Origin: Sphingomonas panacis
GTDB taxonomy: Bacteria; Pseudomonadota; Alphaproteobacteria; Sphingomonadales; Sphingomonadaceae
Length of the DNA: 64,000 bases
Direction of reading: 5' to 3'
Assembly: GCF_001717955.1 (NCBI RefSeq)
Contig: NZ_CP014168.1
Coordinates: 4,433,501-4,497,500, forward strand
A program made the position numbers and the translations under genes. A model generated the notes under the pieces. That model searched no databases. It was not told the DNA's origin and saw only the letters and a program-made list of their open reading frames with translations. Shown piece after piece: positions 36,873 to 45,430 of the stretch (its first letter is position 1; every line of letters begins with the position of its first letter).

Positions 36873-36930
36873 AATTCCCAGCTGAGCCATTCCAGACGAA
36901 GTTGCCCGCTTCCTCCATTTTTGGTTGATC

Positions 36931-37602
36931 ATGATCCCTAAGATCTCACCCGACGACGACGACCGTTCCATTGCCGGCCAGATTGCCCGCTCCCTCGCCG
37001 AGCAAATTGTAACCGGCGCTTTGCTGCCAGGCGTACGGTTGATGCAGGATGAGATCGCCACCAGGTTCAAGGCCAGTCATGTGCCTGTCCGGGAGGCATT
37101 CCGACGCCTTGAGGCACAGGGCCTCATCGTTTCCGAACCTCGGCGGGGTGCGCGGGTCGCATCTCTGGAACCCGAAGACGTCATCGAGGTCACGGAGATG
37201 CGTGCCGCCCTGGAGCCATTGGCGCTCAAGGCCTCGGCGCCGCGGCTGACCGCAGCCGATCTCGCGACCGCCAGATCCGCAATGGCCGACTGCGACGGGA
37301 CAACGGATATCACCGTTTGGGAGAACGCCAACCGGCGCTTCCACGCGGCACTCTATCTGCCCGGCCGGCGCCCGCGGCTCCTCGCGAGCATCGCTGATCT
37401 GCATCGCATCAGTGCTCGTTATCTATACGCGGCCTGGAAAGATCTGGACTGGCAAGATCGTTCGAGCGCGGAACATAGCTCCATTATCCGTGCGCTTGAG
37501 GAAGGCGCGATCGACGGCGCGTCCGAACTGCTGCGCGACCATATTCTCGAGGCCGGCCACGCGCTGGCTGATCGGATGACGGCCCAACGACGCTCCTCTT
37601 GA
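36931..37602 (+). CDS. GntR-family regulator (FCD type)
   Basis: 223 residues from the ATG at 36931. A winged helix (about 15-75; LPGVRLMQDEIATRF, PVREAFRRLEAQGLI) is followed by an FCD all-helical ligand domain beginning VIEVTEMRAALEPLAL, with His in NRRFHAALY and AEHSSIIRAL as probable metal ligands. FCD regulators usually respond to small carboxylic acids or amino acids. Convergent with the aminotransferase gene 35 bases away; both promoters carry the same 13-bp site. Confidence 0.9.
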   Translation: MIPKISPDDDDRSIAGQIARSLAEQIVTGALLPGVRLMQDEIATRFKASHVPVREAFRRLEAQGLIVSEPRRGARVASLEPEDVIEVTEMRAALEPLALKASAPRLTAADLATARSAMADCDGTTDITVWENANRRFHAALYLPGRRPRLLASIADLHRISARYLYAAWKDLDWQDRSSAEHSSIIRALEEGAIDGASELLRDHILEAGHALADRMTAQRRSS

Positions 37603-37613
37603 AGGAGCCGTCG
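37588..37613. terminator. Hairpin between convergent gntR and aminotransferase genes
   Basis: CGACGCTCCT and AGGAGCCGTCG pair with one bulge around CTTGA, overlapping the gntR stop. No T-run, so a weak or bidirectional terminator at best. Confidence 0.35.
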
Positions 37614-37637
37614 CGACGTCGTCAGCCGACGATAGCG

Positions 37638-38801
37638 TTATTTCCCCATTTCAAGCGCCGCATCGATCTTGGCACGAAGTCCTCTCAGACGATCGACCGG
37701 CTCATTCGCGAAGACGAAGCGGATGAAGTCCTCGCCATGCGTTTGTCCCCAGCCCGCCATCGACGTGGCACAGACGCCGACGCGCAGGAGATTCTGCGCC
37801 ATTTGCGCCCCGGTCAGCCCATGGTCTCGGACACGCAGCAGCATCGACCAACCGCCGGACGGCCTGCCGAAAGGCAGGCCATCGAGCTCTGTCGCAATCA
37901 GATCGGCTCGACGTTCGAGTTCAGCAACGTAGGGCGGAAGGGTCGTCGCAGCCGACTGCAGTCCCACTGCGGCGGCATCCTGGGCGATACCCACCGGCAC
38001 CACCACATTCGCGAGCGATACCGATACGATGTCGGGGACAAACGCCTCTGGCGCGACAATCCAGCCCACGCGCCATCCGATCATGCGCAGCTCTTTGGAT
38101 GCTGCGCCGACAGAGATCGTGCGCGCCGCCATTCCATCAAAGCTCGCCGGATGAATGACCTTCCTTTGGCCGAACAACAGCCGCTCCATGGCCGCATCGA
38201 CGATGAGCAAGAGGTCGTGTTCAATGCAGAGCTTTGCCACTGCCTCCCAGTCGCCGCGCTCCAAGACCCCGCCACTCGGCATGGAAGGCGACATGAGGAG
38301 CATCGCACGGGTCCTGGGGGTGATCGCCGCTGCCAGACCAGCTCGATCAAGGCGCCATTCGTCTCCGGGGCGGAAGTCGAACTTTACAGGTATTGGGACG
38401 CCCCCCACCAGCCGGATCCGATTGAGGAGGCCAGCATAGGTCGGGTCCGTGACCAGCACTTCGTCACCGACCTCGATGGTGGCAAGCAACGTGTTCAAGA
38501 CCCCGGACAGTCCTCCTGCGGAGATGATCACATTGTCGGCGTTGTATGCCACGCCCGTCGTTCTGGTGAGATGCTGGGCGGCAGCCTCGCGCAGGTTCTT
38601 CTGTCCGACGAATGGCAGGTAGGAGTTTGAAGCGTCCTCCAGGACTGACTGCCGCGTGCGCTCCAGCACGGCGGGGTCGGGCAAGATGTCCGTGTCGAGA
38701 TTCTCGAGCCGAAGCATATCGCTCGACGATGCATCGGCAATGGAACCCATTCGGTCCACACCGATCCCTTCAATGAACCTCAGACGCTCAGGACGACGCA
38801 T
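37638..38801 (-). CDS. PLP-dependent aminotransferase, atypical active site
   Basis: 387 residues of the class I/II fold. The PLP Lys is in GAASKELRMIGWRVG and the C-terminal carboxylate Arg in FIRFVFAN. Two usual residues differ: the NPTG loop reads SPSMPSGG (Asn to Met) and the Asp-x-x-Tyr motif reads VDAAMERL (Tyr to Met). The ligand Asp is kept. It may be a specialised aminotransferase or a lyase-like member. An in-frame ATG is at 38801, with the shared 13-bp site just upstream, so it is probably controlled by the convergent GntR protein. Confidence 0.85.
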   Translation of the reverse strand: MRRPERLRFIEGIGVDRMGSIADASSSDMLRLENLDTDILPDPAVLERTRQSVLEDASNSYLPFVGQKNLREAAAQHLTRTTGVAYNADNVIISAGGLSGVLNTLLATIEVGDEVLVTDPTYAGLLNRIRLVGGVPIPVKFDFRPGDEWRLDRAGLAAAITPRTRAMLLMSPSMPSGGVLERGDWEAVAKLCIEHDLLLIVDAAMERLLFGQRKVIHPASFDGMAARTISVGAASKELRMIGWRVGWIVAPEAFVPDIVSVSLANVVVPVGIAQDAAAVGLQSAATTLPPYVAELERRADLIATELDGLPFGRPSGGWSMLLRVRDHGLTGAQMAQNLLRVGVCATSMAGWGQTHGEDFIRFVFANEPVDRLRGLRAKIDAALEMGK

Positions 38802-38815
38802 ATCATGTCCATTCT

Positions 38816-38828
38816 ATCTATTATCTAT
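38816..38828. promoter_or_regulatory. Shared 13-bp site upstream of the aminotransferase gene
   Basis: ATCTATTATCTAT on the plus strand (ATAGATAATAGAT on the coding strand), identical to the site before ybaK. An outer CTATCT (38814) and AGATAG (38838) add a further inverted pair. Confidence 0.5.
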
Positions 38829-39139
38829 GATTCGGAGAGATAGCGTAACCGTGTTACTCCATCAACAAATCCGTAGCTCAGATGGCCTGTCAGGCGCTGG
38901 GCGCGCTCGACCGGTTAAGTAGAGACGCTACGATCTGGTGCGATCAGATGCCGCGAAGCAGGCCTTTGGGGCCTGCCCCAATCAATGTCGCACCACGTTC
39001 CGAATCCTGGTTTCGACCGCCGGGCAGCGATGAGCCGTGAATTGTGGCCGAGGCTCCAACCCGTGCGAGCCCGACGCGCCCTGAAGCACAGCAGGCGCGC
39101 TCGACATCGTCGCTGACGTTCGAGTGGAGTGACTCCGCG
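38829..39139. other. Intergenic stretch between aminotransferase and AraC genes
   Basis: No gene supported. A GC-rich hairpin GCAGGCC-TTTGG-GGCCTGC lies at 38958-38976, downstream of the AraC stop on its strand, and could act as a terminator, but no T-run follows. The remainder is plain. Confidence 0.4.
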
Positions 39140-39943
39140 TCAGTCTCGCTGGCGTGACAGATAGACGGTCGGCGCCACGCCGAGGGTGCGGCGGAACATC
39201 GCTGCGAAGGCGCTGGGACTATCGTAACCATGCTCCAGCGCCACTTCGAGCACCGACGTACCCGCAGCCAGCCGTGGTATGCTGAGCAACAGGCGCGTAC
39301 GGCGCAACCACTGGCCAAAGCTCATTCCCAGCTCTCGATGGAACATCCGCGCAAGCGTTCTCGCGCTGACGTTGATTTCCGCCGCCAGACGCTCCAGCGT
39401 GCATGGCATCGACGGGTCGGCAATTACCCGCTCGCAAAGCCGCAGCAACCGTGCATCGCGCGGCATGTCGACATGCAGATGTAGCCTTGGCGCACCCTCG
39501 ATCTCATCCAGGATCAGTTCCATCACCCGCTCGTCCCGGCTACCCGGCGCATATTCCAATGGGATGCTGGTGGCAGTGACAATGGCCTCCCTCAGAAACG
39601 GCGAGACCTCGATAACCTCGCAGGTTCGCGGCAGGCTTGATCGAACATCCTGGCGCACGAATACGGTGCGCATCGAAACATCGCCCGCGATACGGATAGC
39701 GTGCGCCTCGTGCGGTGGCATCCACACCGCCCGGCCAGGAGGCACGATCCAGCTCCCTTCTCGGCTTGTCACCGTCATCACGCCGCCGAGCGTGTGGATG
39801 AGCTGGGCGCGAGGATGACTGTGCGGCTCGATGTGCTCACCATCCGGGTGATCGCTCGCGAGCGCCACCACCGGACGCGGCGCCCGTTCGCAATCTTCCA
39901 GAGTCCGAATCATGTCCATATCTCGACGATTGTTGTCCAACAT
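39140..39943 (-). CDS. AraC-family regulator with cupin sensor domain
   Basis: 267 residues. The N-terminal AraC-type cupin (about 30-110; HIEPHSHPRAQLIHTLGG, WMPPHEAHAIRI) is followed by the double helix-turn-helix (about 165-262; LERLAAEINVSARTLARMF, HGYDSPSAFAAMFRRTLGV). It resembles the NimR group that controls adjacent MFS drug exporters. Its start is 29 bases from the divergent outer membrane factor gene, so it is the likely regulator of efflux cassette 1. Confidence 0.92.
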   Translation of the reverse strand: MLDNNRRDMDMIRTLEDCERAPRPVVALASDHPDGEHIEPHSHPRAQLIHTLGGVMTVTSREGSWIVPPGRAVWMPPHEAHAIRIAGDVSMRTVFVRQDVRSSLPRTCEVIEVSPFLREAIVTATSIPLEYAPGSRDERVMELILDEIEGAPRLHLHVDMPRDARLLRLCERVIADPSMPCTLERLAAEINVSARTLARMFHRELGMSFGQWLRRTRLLLSIPRLAAGTSVLEVALEHGYDSPSAFAAMFRRTLGVAPTVYLSRQRD

Positions 39944-39972
39944 TCGGGAGATAGCCAGCGCTCTAAGCCGTA

Positions 39973-41493
39973 ATGCTGACCGGCATGCGACCTTGGCCTA
40001 TCAGACATGAACCCTTGCCGCGCGGCGTCCTCCTGGCGATGCTCTCGTCGACGTTGCTAGGCGGCTGCGCCACCGCTCCATCCCGGCCGCCGCACACGAC
40101 GGTCGCCCTCCCCTCTTCCGCGACCGGCGATGAGACCGTCGAAGGCAAAGCGCCCGCCCGGCAATGGTGGCATCTGTATCGAGAACCGGCGCTTGATGCG
40201 CTGGTGGCCGAGGCGCTGGCCAACAATCGTGATCTTCGCGAGGCCGAAGCCAATCTCCTGAAGGCTCAGGCGCTACTGGGGCAAGCGCGAGCGCTCACCC
40301 TCCCGCAGACCGACATCTCGGCAGGCGCTGGCTATGGCAGCACGCTTCAGGACCAGATCGCCGCGGCCGGGAAAGACGGCAGCGCGATCCGCACGGGCGG
40401 CCGCTTTGATCTAGGCATCGACCTTGCCTGGGAGCCGGACCTGTTCGGGCGTCTGCGATCGACCGTCCGGGCAGCGCGAGCTGATGCGCGCATGTCCGCC
40501 GCGCTTGAGGACGAAGTTCGGATCGTCGTCGCGGCGGGGGTCACGCGCGCATGGCTCGACGCCTGCGGTTTCGCGCGTCGCGCAGATGTCGCGCGAGAAT
40601 CGCTGGCCCTGGCCGAGCGCGGGCGCGAACTCGTACAGCGGCTTCGTGCAGCCGGCAGCGCCACTCCAGCAGAGGTCCTGAGGGCAGAAACATTGGTGGC
40701 CCAGACCCGTGCAGCGATCCCGATGCTCGATGCCGGACGTCAGGATGCGCTCGCCGAACTGGCTGTCCTGGCAGGACGATCGCCGACCGACGTTCCTCCT
40801 GCGGCCGCCGCTTGCCGACAACTACCGACTGTCACCGCAACCGGCCCGGTCGGAGACGCTGCTGCGCTGCTCCGTCGGCGCCCGGATGTACGGGCGGCCG
40901 AGCAGAAACTCACGTCCAGCACCGCGCATATCGGCATCGCCGTGGCGGATCTTTATCCCCGCATCGTCATCGGCGGCGGGTTTGCCGACTCCTCGCCGAC
41001 GCCGGACGGTCTTGGCGAGCGGGTCAACCAGGTCTGGCGCGTCGGCCCGCTGCTCAGCTGGAGTTTCCCCAACAGCAATGCCGCGCGCGCAAGGCTACGC
41101 GCCGCGAGGGCCGACGAGGCCGGAGCGCTCGCTGCATTCGACGGGGTCATCCTCGCAGCGCTCAAGGACACTCGCCAGCGCGCGACGGACTACGCGGCGA
41201 TGCTGCGCCGCCAAGACGATCTGCGGATCGCGGCGGAGCGCAGCCTGCGCGCCGACCGACTGATGCAGCGCCAACGCGCCGCGGGCGCGGCAACCGCGCT
41301 GGAGGCACTGGAGGCAGACCGAGCGTCCATCGACGCACAAGCGGCGGCGGCCGAGGCAGACATCGAGGTCGCGCGCGCGCAGGTCGCCCTCTTTAGGGCA
41401 CTGGGCGGCGGCTGGGAGGATGCCCCCGCCGTTCACCTGCCAACTCCCGACCGATCGTCGCGCGCCGACGCACCGTTTCCCTCCAGCAAGTGA
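39973..41493 (+). CDS. NodT-family outer membrane efflux lipoprotein (cassette 1)
   Basis: 506 residues. The lipobox LLGGC ends at about residue 32, so the mature protein is an outer membrane lipoprotein. Two OEP repeats with long coiled helices and the RRRPDVRAAEQKL block mark the TolC/NodT-like channel subunit of a tripartite pump. First gene of the cassette; the HlyD-type adaptor starts 7 bases after its stop. Divergent from the AraC regulator. Confidence 0.92.
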   Translation: MLTGMRPWPIRHEPLPRGVLLAMLSSTLLGGCATAPSRPPHTTVALPSSATGDETVEGKAPARQWWHLYREPALDALVAEALANNRDLREAEANLLKAQALLGQARALTLPQTDISAGAGYGSTLQDQIAAAGKDGSAIRTGGRFDLGIDLAWEPDLFGRLRSTVRAARADARMSAALEDEVRIVVAAGVTRAWLDACGFARRADVARESLALAERGRELVQRLRAAGSATPAEVLRAETLVAQTRAAIPMLDAGRQDALAELAVLAGRSPTDVPPAAAACRQLPTVTATGPVGDAAALLRRRPDVRAAEQKLTSSTAHIGIAVADLYPRIVIGGGFADSSPTPDGLGERVNQVWRVGPLLSWSFPNSNAARARLRAARADEAGALAAFDGVILAALKDTRQRATDYAAMLRRQDDLRIAAERSLRADRLMQRQRAAGAATALEALEADRASIDAQAAAAEADIEVARAQVALFRALGGGWEDAPAVHLPTPDRSSRADAPFPSSK

Positions 41494-41500
41494 TCGCGTC

Positions 41501-42622
41501 ATGACCGATACTGTCAATCCAGCCCGCCCGCCTTCCGCCCGTCGTTTAGTCTCAAGGCGTGCGCTCTCCCTCGGCGCCGCTGTCGTCGGGCTCGTCGCCG
41601 CCGGCGCCTACGGGCTGCACTGGTGGACGAGCGGCCGCTTCATGGTGGAGACCGACGACGCTTACGTCCGTGCCGATACGGTGACCATCTCGCCGCGCGT
41701 TGGAGGCAGCATCGTCGCAGTGGACGTCGCCGACAACCAGCAGGTGCGCGCCGGTGAAATCCTCGCCCGGATCGACGACCGGGATTACCGACTGAAGGTG
41801 GCGCAGGCCGAAGCGGCCATCACTGCAGCAACCGCCGAAATCGAGGCGCAGCGCGCGCATATTGCCGGGATCGAAGCCGAGGCAACGCAACAGCAGAGCG
41901 TGATCGCCCAAGGCAAGGCCACCATCGCGTCGCGCGCCGCGGACGCTCGTTTCACCGATCTCGAGTATCGCCGGCAAACGGTCCTGGCACGAGAAGAGGT
42001 TGGAAGCGACCAGACGCTTGAGGCGGCCGCGGCCGCGGCACAGCGCTCGCGCGCCGGCGCCGCCGAAGCCCGCGCCGGCCTCGCGGCCGCCCGCGCCCTC
42101 TTGCCGGTGCTGGCGACTCGGCGTCAGGCCGCCATGGCCGATCTCGACAAGGCGCTGGGTATGCTGCGCCAAGCGCGGGCGGCGCGCGATGCCGCACAAC
42201 TCGATCTGGCGAGAACCGTTATCCGGGCACCTGTGGACGGCCAGATCGGCCAGCGCGTGGCACGGGTCGGCCAATATGCCGACATCGGCTCGCCGCTCAT
42301 GGCAGTCGTGCCGATGCAGCCCTACGTCGTTGCGAATTACAAGGAAACGCAGGCCGAGCACATCCGGCCCGGTCAACCGGTCAGCATCCGGATCGACGCG
42401 TTTGGCGGCGCGGCGCTTAACGGCAGGGTCGATGGTTTCGCGCCAGCAACGGGCGCGCAGTTTGCGCTGCTACCGCCTGACAATGCCACGGGCAATTTCA
42501 CCAAGATCGTGCAGCGTCTGCCGCTTCGGATCACGCTCGATCCGAGGCAGGCGCGCGCGACCGGACTGCGACCGGGCATGTCAGTGGAAACCATCGTCGA
42601 CACGCGCGGCGCGCGACCATGA
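41501..42622 (+). CDS. HlyD/EmrA-type periplasmic adaptor (cassette 1)
   Basis: 373 residues. One N-terminal membrane anchor (about 23-42), then the biotinyl-lipoyl half TDDAYVRADTVTISPRVGG, a long coiled coil (about 95-210) and the second lipoyl half RTVIRAPVDGQIGQR. LPPDNATGNFTKIVQRLPLR is the EmrA-type C-terminal signature. It links the inner membrane MFS pump with the outer membrane factor. The stop overlaps the MFS start (ATGA). Confidence 0.94.
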   Translation: MTDTVNPARPPSARRLVSRRALSLGAAVVGLVAAGAYGLHWWTSGRFMVETDDAYVRADTVTISPRVGGSIVAVDVADNQQVRAGEILARIDDRDYRLKVAQAEAAITAATAEIEAQRAHIAGIEAEATQQQSVIAQGKATIASRAADARFTDLEYRRQTVLAREEVGSDQTLEAAAAAAQRSRAGAAEARAGLAAARALLPVLATRRQAAMADLDKALGMLRQARAARDAAQLDLARTVIRAPVDGQIGQRVARVGQYADIGSPLMAVVPMQPYVVANYKETQAEHIRPGQPVSIRIDAFGGAALNGRVDGFAPATGAQFALLPPDNATGNFTKIVQRLPLRITLDPRQARATGLRPGMSVETIVDTRGARP

Positions 42623-44199
42623 GCGCGGAGGCGAAACCGGAAGAGCGCACAGACTCCGTCTCTCTGCGCGCCTGGGTCGCCGTGCTGGGCGGTGTGGTCG
42701 GCTGCTTCATGGCGGGGATGAACGTCCATGTGACCAATGCCTCGCTACCGGACGTGCGCGGGTCGCTGGGGGCTTCGTTCGAGGAGGGGTCGTGGATCAC
42801 CACCGCCTATCTGGTGGCCGAAATCATCATCATCCCAATGACCGGCTGGCTCGTACAGGTGTTCTCCATGCGGCGCGTGCTGATGGTCGGAACCGGCGGC
42901 TTCGTGCTGTTCTCAATCCTGTGTTCGATGGCGCCGGATATCGACACGATGATCGTCGCCCGTGCGCTCCAAGGCGCGTTCGGCGGCGTCCTCATTCCCT
43001 TGTCCTTCCAGATCATCGTGACGGAACTGCCGCCTTCGCGGCATCCCTTCGGCATGGCGCTGTTCGCCGTTGCCAACAATGTGGCCCAGGCCGCAGGCCC
43101 ATCGCTCGGCGGCTGGCTGACGGAAGCTTATAGCTGGCGCTGGATCTTCTATCTCCAGGTTCCGCCGGGGCTGTTGCTACTAGCGGCCATAGGCTGGTCG
43201 ACACCGCGCACCCCGGCCGCATTCGACAAACTGCGGAGTGGCGACTGGGGCGGAATCGTCGCCATGGCACTGGGATTGTCCGCGCTGCAGATCATGCTGG
43301 AGGAAGGCGAGCGTAAGGATTGGTTTGCCTCGCCACTGATCATCGATGCCGCGGTCGTGGCGCTCCTAGGCCTGGTAGCCTTTGTCGTCATCGAGCTGCG
43401 TCGCAAGGATCCTTTCATCAACCTGCGCCTTTTGGCCCGCTACAATTTCGGGCTGGCGAGCCTCATGCAGTTCACCTTCGGCGCCGTGGTCTTCGGCGTC
43501 GTGTTCCTCGTCCCCAACTATTTCGCCGAGGCGCATGGCTATAACGCCGAACAGATCGGCCTGACCATGATCCCCTATGGCCTCATCCAGTTTGTCATGT
43601 CGTTCGCAACGCCCCGCCTGATGCGTTGGACCAGCGTGCGCGCCGTTATCATTCTGGGCTTCGTGATCATGGCGGCAGGCTGCCTCATGAACATCCATCT
43701 CGATGGCGATGCCGCCGCAAATGTCATCGTGCCCTCGCTCATCGTACGCGGGGTCGGTCAGTCGTTCATCGTCGTGGCGCTCGGCGTCATGGCGGTGGAG
43801 GGATTGGAGAAGTCCGAGCTTGGATCGGCCTCGGCGCTCTTCTCGACCGTTCGCAATGTCGGCGGCGCCATCGGTATTGCCCTCGCCAGCCAATTTGTCG
43901 TGGAGCGCGAGAAATTCCATGCCGAGCGGATCGGCGAAGCGGTTACGCTCTTTTCTGCCGCATTCCAGGAACGGATGGTGACGCTGGTCGGGGTACTGCG
44001 CCACCACGCGGTGGATCGTCACACAGCGCTACAGGGAAGCGCCGCCGCGCCATATCGGGCACAAGCACTGTCGCTATTGGACAGGAGCGTACACCACGAG
44101 GCGCTTCTCATTTCCTACAGCGACGCCTTTCTGGTGGCCGGTATCTTCATGCTGGTTTGCGCGGTTGGTGGCTTTTTGCTCAAAAAGCGACTGACCTGA
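42619..44199 (+). CDS. DHA2/EmrB-type MFS drug exporter (cassette 1)
   Basis: 526 residues with about 14 membrane segments, as in EmrB. Motif A-like and C-like segments include GSWITTAYLVAEIIIIPMTG and ALFAVANNVAQAAGPSLGGWL, with RWIFYLQVPPGLLLL. The proton-driven inner membrane pump of cassette 1; substrates probably lipophilic toxic compounds. Ends convergent with the LysR gene. Confidence 0.94.
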   Translation: MSAEAKPEERTDSVSLRAWVAVLGGVVGCFMAGMNVHVTNASLPDVRGSLGASFEEGSWITTAYLVAEIIIIPMTGWLVQVFSMRRVLMVGTGGFVLFSILCSMAPDIDTMIVARALQGAFGGVLIPLSFQIIVTELPPSRHPFGMALFAVANNVAQAAGPSLGGWLTEAYSWRWIFYLQVPPGLLLLAAIGWSTPRTPAAFDKLRSGDWGGIVAMALGLSALQIMLEEGERKDWFASPLIIDAAVVALLGLVAFVVIELRRKDPFINLRLLARYNFGLASLMQFTFGAVVFGVVFLVPNYFAEAHGYNAEQIGLTMIPYGLIQFVMSFATPRLMRWTSVRAVIILGFVIMAAGCLMNIHLDGDAAANVIVPSLIVRGVGQSFIVVALGVMAVEGLEKSELGSASALFSTVRNVGGAIGIALASQFVVEREKFHAERIGEAVTLFSAAFQERMVTLVGVLRHHAVDRHTALQGSAAAPYRAQALSLLDRSVHHEALLISYSDAFLVAGIFMLVCAVGGFLLKKRLT

Positions 44200-44228
44200 C
44201 AACGAACGGTGACGTCCGTCAGGGTCAG
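44191..44228. terminator. Hairpin between convergent MFS and LysR genes
   Basis: CTGACCTGAC and GTCAGGGTCAG pair with a bulge, with an inner ACGG/CCGT extension; the structure spans both stop codons. No T-run. Confidence 0.35.
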
Positions 44229-45160
44229 AGCTGCGCCAACGGCCGCGCCTTCAGGCAAAGATCCCGGATCGTCTCGCGGAGCCAGCGATGCGCAAAATCT
44301 GTTTCGAAACGGGGGTGCCAAGCTTGCCGGATCGTCACCGGCGGCAGGTCCAGAGGAATCGGAAATGCCCGCAGGCCGGCCGGAACGCTATGATCGCCCA
44401 GAAGGTAAAGATCAGGCAACGGGAGGACCAGATCACTGCCGCCCAGCAGCAGGAGCGCCGTTGAAAATGTGGGTGAGGTCAGGGCGACCCGCCGACGTAG
44501 GTTCAGATGGGATAGCGCTGCATCGATCGGCCCGCTCAGCCGCCCCCGCCGTGAGACCACGATATGGTCACAGGCAACGAAGCGTTCCGGCGTGATCGCA
44601 TCGCCAAACAGCGCGTGGCCCTCGCACGCGACGGCAACCATCGTGGTCTTCAGCAAGGCTTGCACGCGCACTTCCGGATCCAGCGCTTCCGTGGCGCCGA
44701 TGAACAGATCGACCTGCCCCTCTCGTAAGGCATCGTCATCCTCCCCCACTTCCGGCGTGAAGCGAACAGAGATGCCGGGCGCTGCATCGCTCAGGTGGCG
44801 CACCAGCGCTGGGCCGAAGGCGACAATGAAACTGTCATTGGCGCGGATCGTGAAGCTACGCAGGAGATTTCGGATCGAGCTTTCGCCCTCGGCCTGCATC
44901 ATTCCAAGCGCCTGACTGACCAGGCTGTGGACAGGATCGCGCAACGCCTCGGCCCGGGAGGTCGGGACCATCTTACGCCCGGCCAACACCAGGATCGGAT
45001 CGTCAAACACTCGACGGATTCGCGCGAGTGTCCGGCTCATGGCAGGCGGGCTCAATTCCATGCGCCGCGCGGCTCCAACGACGCTCTCCTCCTGTAGCAA
45101 GGCGTCGAGCGCGATCAGCAGATTGAGATCGGGATACTCCATCCTGGGTCGTCCAGTCAT
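44225..45160 (-). CDS. LysR-family regulator beside efflux cassette 2
   Basis: About 311 residues from the ATG at 45160, or 305 from 45142 (MEYPDLNLLIAL, the usual LysR opening). Helix-turn-helix at about 15-65 (AARRMELSPPAMSRTLARIRRVF), then a NodD-like substrate-binding domain (ANDSFIVAFGPALVRHL). An open frame continues far upstream to 45631 but runs antisense into the MFS gene and is rejected. Divergent from cassette 2 with inverted repeats in the gap. Confidence 0.9.
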   Translation of the reverse strand: MTGRPRMEYPDLNLLIALDALLQEESVVGAARRMELSPPAMSRTLARIRRVFDDPILVLAGRKMVPTSRAEALRDPVHSLVSQALGMMQAEGESSIRNLLRSFTIRANDSFIVAFGPALVRHLSDAAPGISVRFTPEVGEDDDALREGQVDLFIGATEALDPEVRVQALLKTTMVAVACEGHALFGDAITPERFVACDHIVVSRRGRLSGPIDAALSHLNLRRRVALTSPTFSTALLLLGGSDLVLPLPDLYLLGDHSVPAGLRAFPIPLDLPPVTIRQAWHPRFETDFAHRWLRETIRDLCLKARPLAQL

Positions 45161-45299
45161 GATGCCAGGCGCAATGCCAATCCAGTACAATGGCTCACCA
45201 TGCGTCAAATCGCGATAGCCTTCGAGAGGCATTGACCGTTTCTTCCACCAGAAAATTGGGTGTGCTGGGGCTACGATGGGCGAAGCGCCCCCCAACAAC

Positions 45300-45351
45300 C
45301 AGTGCATCAGACGCACTGATAGAATGCGCCTCAGTCGATTTCTGAGAATCG
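45300..45351. promoter_or_regulatory. Candidate LysR-box palindromes
   Basis: CAGTGC-ATCAGAC-GCACTG (45300-45318) and CGATT-TCTGAG-AATCG (45336-45351) are two inverted repeats 80-130 bases before the cassette 2 MFS start, in the divergent gap. They fit LysR recognition and activation sites. Confidence 0.42.
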
Positions 45352-45430
45352 CTCTCATCGATATCGCCAGATCCGTCCTCCGCCGGCCACCGAGATCGAT
45401 GATGCCCTCTGACCCTGTCTCTTCCCAAAG

